Shown one piece after another: positions 57,530 to 64,000 of a stretch of 64,000 nucleotides of DNA (the stretch's first letter is position 1; every line of letters begins with the position of its first letter). A program made the translations under genes and the position numbers. Where the stretch lies: positions 146,728,249-146,792,248 of the forward strand of contig CM030360.1 in NCBI GenBank assembly GCA_017893485.1, in the 5' to 3' direction. The notes beneath the pieces are model-generated. The model did not search any database, was not told the DNA's origin, and saw nothing but the letters and a program-made list of their open reading frames with translations. The DNA is from Hemerocallis citrina (taxonomy: Eukaryota; Streptophyta; Magnoliopsida; Asparagales; Asphodelaceae).

Positions 57530-58939
57530 CTTCCTCGATTTTCGAGTCCTGATCAGGTCGCTGACCGGTCGTCCGAGGGGGAGGCGAACACCTCGGGCTT
57601 CTCAGCTCTCTTTGGTCTTTTGGGTTGGCCCAGGTGAACTCCCTTAGATACCCTCGTCGGATGAGGGCTTCAATTTCGTCCTTAAGGGCTCGGCAGTGAT
57701 CTGTATCATGTCGGGTGTCTCAGTGGAAGCGGCAATAGAACATCTGGTCTCACTTCTTACCGTTGTTAGTTGGTCGGGGAGGGAACCGGACGACCCCCTT
57801 ATTCTCGATCTCCATCAAGATTGTCGAGACGTGAGTCAGGGGCGTGTACCTCTCGAATTGCGGGACTAGGGGGGGGCCTTGGGAATGGTTGCTTCTTTCT
57901 CGGGTCTTTTTAAAGGTTCAGCATCATCGACCTTGCGCTTCCCCTTACCAATGGCTTCCTTCGCGCCTTCGAGGTTGAGGGCCTCCCCGGCCCAGATATA
58001 CTTCTCGACCCTGTTGAGTAGGTCGGGGAAGTCTACGGGTGGCTTCTTGGCTAAAGAGGCCTTGAGCTGGCCGTGGCAGACGTTGTGTCAAAAGGCTGCG
58101 GAAGCGACCCTGCGTCAAGGGAGGAACCGACCTCGCCTCTGAGGTGAACCTCCGAACGAACTTCCGGAGGGATTCCCCGTCCTTCTGTTTGAGGTCCAGA
58201 AGGGAGGAGCTCGTCTTCTCGACCTTCCTGCTGGTCACGAAGTGGGCGAGGAAACCTCGCCTCCAGCTTCTCGAAGGAGAAGACCGAGCCGGAGGCGAGT
58301 TTGGAGAACCACTCTCGAGCCGGACCCCGGAGGGTAGCAGGGAAGGCACGGCAGAGGAGGAGATCTGCAGCACTGTGAATCATCATGAGGGTCTTAAACC
58401 CTTCCATGTGATTAGCAGGATCACCCTCTCCATTATAGGTCTCGAATTGAGGCGGTGTGAAGTTCCGAGGAATCTTAGCTTCAAGAATTTGGGGGGAAAA
58501 GGGGGTCCGGTCGGACGATGGCCGCGATCCGGGATTGGTCCACCCTCGCCGAGATGCACGAGGCGGTTCTCCATTTCTTCCAAACGACGAAGGACGTGGT
58601 TCGCCGTCGGCTGGGGACGAGTCGATCCGCGGGACTCGCCGGCTTCCATTTCTGATCGGTGAGCAGAACTTTGGTAGACCTGGTACGCGAACCGTTTCAG
58701 ATGGCTTGAAGGATCTCCTCCCGGAAGTTCTGGAATTTGACCCTTGTTACGGGGGCTTGTCCCCCCGGGTTCTGCAAGGGATTGTGCACCTGGGAAGGCT
58801 GTCGGCGATGGTTCGAGGCCGAGTTGGAAGCGGCCTCTCACCTTATCCGGCTGGCCAGCCTGTCGGAGATGACGCGGCGCAAATCGACGCAATTAAAGGT
58901 CGGGCTGCGGCATTGGCCCGGGGTTGGTTAGAACCCTGA
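57530..58939 (-). pseudogene. Retand copy 2 gag
   Basis: Three overlapping frames are needed. 58407-58051 has EGFKTLMMIHSAADLLLCRA and FPATLRGPAREWFSKL; 58373-57945 has FLAHFVTSRKVEKTSSSLLD and GESLRKFVRRFTSEA; upstream 58892-58383 encodes a Pro/Arg-rich N-terminus with LRRLEEMENRLVHLGEGG. Near 57760-57660 a Cys/His segment (YCRFH, RHDTDHCRALKDEIEALIRR) closes gag. At least two frameshifts make it non-functional. Confidence 0.8.
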
Positions 58940-59084
58940 TCACATGCGCGGCTATGATGGTTGAGGTCCAGATGTCGTGCCGAGTGACGGCCCTCCTGGG
59001 TTTAGGAGTCATGGAGGAGCTTGGACCTCTGGCGATGACTCTGGCTGGTCTCGAAAGGACGATAGTACTGAGGAGGAAAGTTTT

Positions 59085-59102
59085 CCACAGACGGAGCCAA
59101 CC
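59085..59102 (-). other. Primer-binding site of Retand copy 2
   Basis: Next to the LTR the minus strand reads GGTTGGCTCCGTCTGTGG. TGGCTCCGT fits the 3' end of tRNA-Glu; the remaining bases do not match as well. Confidence 0.6.
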
Positions 59103-59620
59103 TGATGCAGTTTTTTTGGGGGTATAAGGGCAACAGGTGTGAGTTCTCGCAATTTGTATGGTGGAAGTACCTACGCAGTACTGACATCGGTCCGGCCCCG
59201 GGTAGCGGGAGCGGCTCGGGAGCAGGAGCACAGAGGGGCTCGGAAGAGAGGATCGATGCTCGACTCGGATCCAGGAGCTCGGCTCGGCTAGGTCTTCTGT
59301 ACCTGCACACGGCCTGAGAACATCGGGAGAAATCCCGGCGATAGGCCCTCCGACGAACTAGTCAGTCACTGAAAAAGAGACTGGGCAGCTAGGGTTCAGG
59401 TGGGGAGAGATTGATTACCTTTTATAGTGAGGAGGGGGTGGAGTATTTATAGGCAGGGGTAATGGGTCTGGAGCCCTAGCGGGCCGGGTTGGACCCGTTT
59501 GCCCATGGGCTTGTGCTGTCTGATGCCCATTAGATTGTAGCTGACCTGATGATCACAGGGGGGGAGACCCAGAGGAGATCAGAGGGCTCTGGTTGATGCT
59601 ACATAATTTATCCCATATCA
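59103..59620 (-). repeat. Right (5') LTR of Retand copy 2, 518 bp
   Basis: Borders TGATGCAG and CCCATATCA; full-length match to the left LTR. TATA box CTATAAATA at 59452-59444 (minus) should drive gag-pol. ATCAT follows at 59621-59625. Confidence 0.93.
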
Positions 59621-59911
59621 ATCATCTTCATTTCTTTTTGCTATGTGGCATTTTAATGTTATCTATTATAACTAATATATTATCTGTTATATGTATCTAT
59701 GGCTACTCTTCTCTAATCCTCAAACATATGCTTTAATATTATCCATATTATCCTATCATCGACATTAATTGTTAAATATTTATTAATTCATTTTATATAA
59801 AAAACTCATGATATTTCATCTTATCATATCCAGTAAAATTAATATTCAAATATTTTACATCTCTACTACAAATAGGAATATCTAAGGTATAAATTTTACA
59901 AGATGTAAAAG

Positions 59912-59989
<78 letters not shown>

Positions 59990-60080
59990 CATGCATAATC
60001 TCTATGTATGGAAGAACTGCCTATTTGTTATTCTCTCTTGCAAACAAATAACCTTAATTAATCTTTTTTTCACATATATA
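59621..60080 (+). repeat. Continuation of ~250-bp repeat and (AT)n microsatellite
   Basis: 59621-59770 resumes the tandem repeat broken at 46125, with a new unit at 59699. 59913-59986 is an AT dinucleotide run. No gene; an open frame of Ile/Tyr repeats on the minus strand is the microsatellite. Confidence 0.8.
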
Positions 60081-60646
60081 TATAAAGGGCCGGTGCGGAT
60101 AGGGTGAGAAATTGATGATGTAGATTTTATTGCACATTAACATATTTTTAAATTAATTATAGTTACATGTAAAGATAATATTTGTATGTCTACTAAGATT
60201 TGATGTTAGAATTGAGAGATAAATTTCTAAAATCTTGATAACTATTTTGTTTATTTATTTTCAGTTAAAAAACTAAATGAGGTTTTTTTAAAAACTTTAT
60301 ATATATAGAGTGGGCGGGGAGAGAGAGCAGATGAGCGATCGACGAGATTGAAACGAAGGCTGGAGTTGGATCAGATGAGCGATCGATCGGGAGTTGGAGC
60401 AGATGAGCTAGGGTTAGGGTTTTTTTTTTCCGACTTTGGCGGAAGAGATGAGCGGGAGAGAGAGGGCCAGATTGAGATAGAGAGTGGGGGGGGGGAAATT
60501 ACGATTATACCCCCCGCCCATATTAGGCAAAGCAGCGGAATGAAGATCAGCCACTGGATTTGATCTTGATCTCCAATTCGAATCGGACGGCCCACAGCGA
60601 GTGCGCACGGGCTTGCACACTAGCCCAGTGTGCAACGGAGCCTTTC

Positions 60647-60711
<65 letters not shown>
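60081..60711. other. GC-richer insert next to AT repeats
   Basis: 60300-60650 is GC-rich in AT-rich surroundings, with GAGCAGATGAGCGATCGA-type motifs repeated near 60326 and 60372. A hairpin of TTGCACACT and AGTGTGCAA (9-bp stem, 5-nt loop) is at 60613-60635. An AT run (60652-60711) follows. It may be a small non-autonomous element but termini are not clear. No supported gene. Confidence 0.35.
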
Positions 60712-60713
<2 letters not shown>

Positions 60714-61625
60714 CCTCAATTATATATGCTTGGAGATAAGAACATTTTTTTAACCTAATTAATTGTTTTTATATTAACATTACTACTTACAGAATGAAAT
60801 TAATTAAATATTGATTAAAAAGCTTTTAAAAACACATGATGTCTCATCATATCCTATCGAGTAAAAATAATACTCATATATTTTACATCTCTTCTATAAC
60901 TAATTAAAAACTAAACCGTAAATTTTACAAGACATAAGAAATAGTATGTATATTAGAAATGCATGTTTCATAAATTCTAAATGCATATAAAATACAAGAA
61001 ATAATATACATTTTCCTGTTAAGGTATTGTTTTCATGTCTACATTTGATGTTAGAATTGAGTGATAAAATTTCATCTTGAAATAGGTTAACATTAATAAT
61101 ATAAATAACATATATGTACTAGTTAATTATAATTTTTTCACACACTCCCACTTACATCGATCTATATATGTAAGAGTTACTAACAAAATATATTGATATT
61201 ACATAGCAAAATGGACGAATTGATTTTTTGTTAAATACTTAATACGAACTAATTGTCTTCTTTCGCTTTTTTTTTTTTTTGGGCAATATGTCCACCTGTT
61301 TTGTTTCATTCTATGATTGTTGGAAATGTTGAGTTTATTTTTTTAAAATGTTTTCTTATATGTTACTTTTTAAAAAAAAAAATCTTTACTAGTTAAAAAA
61401 CTGATTTAACAACTAGACAATAGTCCGTTCTAGCTCCCGTATTCGGGCTCCCTTTCCCGTATTCGGGCTCCCTTTCTAGTTAAATTTCTTTTCATAAAAG
61501 TCCCTTTCCCATAATCTATTCTAGCGCCCGTATTTGGGCTAAAAAATAGAGCAGCCCCCTAGGGGATCTCAACCGTCCCTCACGGCTCAGTCCTGTAATT
61601 TTGACTCCCCTTTCCCGACGGCGGG
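60712..61625. other. AT-rich region with partial duplication
   Basis: 60830-60950 resembles 59800-59915 (TTTTACATCTCTTCTA, GTAAATTTTACAAGA) and 61035-61090 resembles 60188-60240 (TTTGATGTTAGAATTGAG). A 20-bp unit with CCCGTATTCGGGCTCCCTT occurs twice in tandem at 61437-61476, with a third diverged copy near 61526. No coding sequence found. Confidence 0.5.
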
Positions 61626-64000
61626 TGTAGCGCCTCAAATCCCTATACCGGGAACCTGAGACCCTACTCCAGGAGTCGAACTTCAAAATAGCCAAATCAC
61701 AGAAGTACAGGAAATTTAAAAACTTTTATTTCATATAAATGTTACATTTACAAGGGTTACAATGTCCAAATAAAAATTACAATATTTACAACAATATAAC
61801 AGTACTTGTATATGTTCCTTGGATCCTTGGACCAACTCGGGCTCCGTGGTACCTGTAGATCGGCACCGGATACCTACAAGGTGGGGAACGTCAGTACTTT
61901 GACTGACGCAAAGCTGGTGATAACAGCGATCCTCTAAAGTTCAATCACAACCCATAATTTATGCAAAATAGAAAGGTGATGTGCCAAAACAAGGTTTTAG
62001 TGGATTCGGGTTCTAGTGCAGTGCTATGACATGACCTTAAGTCTAGATGCAGCAAACTCACATGCCTGACTCTAATGTAAGAAAGACTTTGAAGCACGAA
62101 TGCATCCCACACTACATACGCCCCCAAATCTAGCTGTCTTTCTCCACAATCTAGGGATTCGAACCCTTGCCATGCACCCTACTCTTGTACACACTCCAGT
62201 TCTTAATAGACTGTCCGTCGCCCAAGGAGATTGCAGCGGTCAGTCTAATTCCGCCCTGCAGTGCCCAAGTGGTCACTGCCAGTTGGTACCCGCGCACGGA
62301 CCTCCTTAGAAACCGCGTTGAACCTGGTCCTTACGACCCTTGGTTCCACATGTCCACCCATGGACTTACGCATGCGTGTTCACCCCTGGCCCGGGTTATG
62401 AACTTATATATATATATATATACCAAAACACAAAAACCCGCGCTTTAGGGACGTGAGCAGCACGGGAGGTCAATTCCTCCAGGCCTCCCGCACCTTACTT
62501 CGGCGAAACTTTGGGAATCAACAGATCGAGATACGAGCTGGGGACGCAATCCATTAGCGGCCGAGAACGTATCCCTACGACTGGAAGATATAACACTGAC
62601 TATGGTTTACTAGGACTAATGCAATTTCTCAACCCCTTAATAAACCATTCTAACCCCTACCTTACTCTAATTATTCCGGTAAGAATTAACTGCTTCCACA
62701 CTTGCCTATCAACCTCTAGCCCCTGGCGACACCAGTCCGGTTCGCCACTTCCCCAACTTGGGCTCGTCCAGCATAATGGCCTACGCCTACCACTACCCCA
62801 GCTGTAAATATAAAACTACCCCGTAAGCTCCACTCACTGGCATGCTCGGACGTCCTACGCTCGGTAGAAGTCTAATAATATAGGCTTGATAGGTACAGGG
62901 TATCCTTTACCCTAGTGACTAACTCGAGTCACACATCCCACTCGGGGAATCAACAACCTCAATAACAGAGATCAACCATCCCTAGACACGAGTCACTGAC
63001 TCAGCTCACACACAAGGGAAAAATGCTTTCACAACCCTTAATCCAAACCCAGACTAAGCGACCTACGGGTTTATGTCTGAATCTCAAAATGATCATAACT
63101 CTCTCGATACAACTCCGATTGGAGTGTACGAGCCCAACCTGGAAAGGTAAGATCCTAGGCTACAACTTCCTAGTTGATCACGAGCTTAGATTCAAACATC
63201 TAAGTCCTCGAAATAGCTTCTCAAGTTCCAGCCCACGTGCTTACTGTGCACGGGCTGCACCTTACCAGTAACATAAAATCCTACTCGTTCATCAGAACGA
63301 CACAAACTCAAATTCTGTAGAAGGGTGTGGGTGTCCTCAACAACTCTCTAGTTGGTCATGAGTCCAAATTATACCATTAAGTCACCCTAACACACTCATC
63401 TATCATCGATACACCAATTCACACAATTGGTCTCTCCAATTCAGAGCACTCAACTCTACTCTAGTCCTCTGTCCAGTCTTACAAAAATCATAATAATTCA
63501 ACCGTTTACTGGAATTGCCTCAAATTAGTTTTGTTGGAAAGGTCTAGGTGTCCACTACAACTCTCTAATGAGTCATGATCCTCAAAATGTGCCTCTAACA
63601 AGTCTCAAATTCCCAATCTTTACAGAGTATCAAAACTGGCTGAAAATAGCACAGTGCTTAATCACAAAATCATAGTAAATTGTAAACTTGTCCAAATGAC
63701 ATAAAATATATGGTGGTGAAACTAGACATCATACCCAACATCATGCAAAAGACCTCATGTCAAAATTCCAATTATACAGTGATTACTATCTATTGCAAGT
63801 TAGCACAGAAACCATCAAGTTTTCTAATTCAACATCAGCTACTGGTTATAGATCGATTTTTCTCATGTCTATAACCTCATCCAAATAATTTACTGATTTT
63901 TGTATATAATCAAAATGTATGCAGGAACATTAGGTAAAAATTTCAGAACAATAGCATACCTCAATAAATCATGAAAATTCCTACAATATCAGCCATCCTG
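61626..64000 (-). repeat. LTR D: partial long LTR of Tekay-like family
   Basis: It begins TGTAGCGCCTCAAATCCC, like the 3' ends of LTRs A to C in minus orientation, and carries their conserved block (GCATCCCACACTACATACG ... GATTCGAACCC) at 62096-62175, 470 bp from the end. A short TA run is at 62403-62422. No primer site or internal domain adjoins at 61625, so this is a 3' or solo LTR; the other end is beyond the window. No supported gene inside. Confidence 0.65.

Larger units (their letters stand above)
46126..59620 (-). mobile_element. Structurally complete Tat/Retand-type retrotransposon (copy 2, 13,495 bp)
   Basis: Two 518-bp LTRs, matching 5-bp target duplications, primer site (59102 leftward), purine tract, and in minus orientation gag, protease, RT, RNase H, archaeal-type RNase H and integrase. 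After pol come an 87-bp minisatellite, ~130-147-bp repeats, an oppositely oriented extra gene with promoter and polyA signals, and an 88-bp minisatellite. The double RNase H and antisense extra ORF point to the Tat branch, Retand-like. gag and pol are broken by frameshifts and stops, so it could move only with help from another copy. Confidence 0.92.

Noticed and set aside
59793..59996. Minus-strand Ile/Tyr-repeat protein.
   Set aside because: Translation of the AT microsatellite.
60600..60660. Helitron 3' end (hairpin near a possible terminus).
   Set aside because: No CTRR end 10-12 bp after the hairpin and no matching TC 5' end seen.

Overview
The window is plant nuclear DNA made almost entirely of transposable elements. 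The CACTA, PIF/Harbinger and Ty3/gypsy (Tekay chromovirus, Athila/Ogre-type and Tat/Retand-type) families all belong to angiosperms, and Pol II-style introns, TATA boxes and AATAAA signals are visible. I see no convincing host gene, rRNA gene or functional tRNA gene. The species cannot be named; a large, repeat-rich (probably eudicot) genome fits best.

Left half (1-38703): a nested stack. A CACTA element (1-9733, right end only) carries a near-intact TNP2 transposase gene, a 4.8-kb block of internal repeats and a palindrome-rich subterminal region. It ends exactly inside the integrase C-terminus of Tekay element A (9734-17675, minus strand), which has an ORF0, gag and pol and a 3.2-kb LTR. 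The outer LTR end of element A abuts a 5'-truncated LTR of a second Tekay-like family in opposite orientation (LTR B, 17676-20530). LTR B abuts 46 bp of internal sequence of an Athila-type element (20531-35248) that has two LTRs, gag-protease but no RT/integrase, and a complete PIF/Harbinger transposon inside it (23266-31233). A further long LTR (C, 35252-38703) follows and itself interrupts a Retand-type pol.

Right half (38704-64000): a decayed plus-strand Retand-type copy (38704 to about 45690) with pol followed by an antisense extra gene; AT-rich ~250-bp tandem repeats; then a structurally complete minus-strand Retand-type element (46126-59620; two 518-bp LTRs; target duplication ATCAT). 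This copy carries gag, protease, RT, two RNase H domains and integrase on the minus strand. Its intron-containing extra gene (aORF, 48610 to about 51663) is on the plus strand with its own TATA box and polyadenylation signals, and lies between two related minisatellite arrays (88-bp and 87-bp units). The window ends with AT-rich DNA, microsatellites and part of a fourth long LTR (D).

Most noteworthy: (i) in Tekay-type LTRs A and B, a hairpin motif is present twice per LTR; both copies agree within an LTR but differ between LTRs by base-pair-preserving changes; (ii) each of these LTRs also holds two tandem tRNA-like modules with A-box and B-box motifs in LTR-sense orientation; (iii) the aORF cassette has a complete transcription-unit layout between related tandem arrays; (iv) a CACTA internal region has higher-order repeats and a 314-bp foldback. 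All coding copies are damaged to some degree except perhaps the CACTA transposase; many breaks in Tekay A look like methyl-cytosine deamination.
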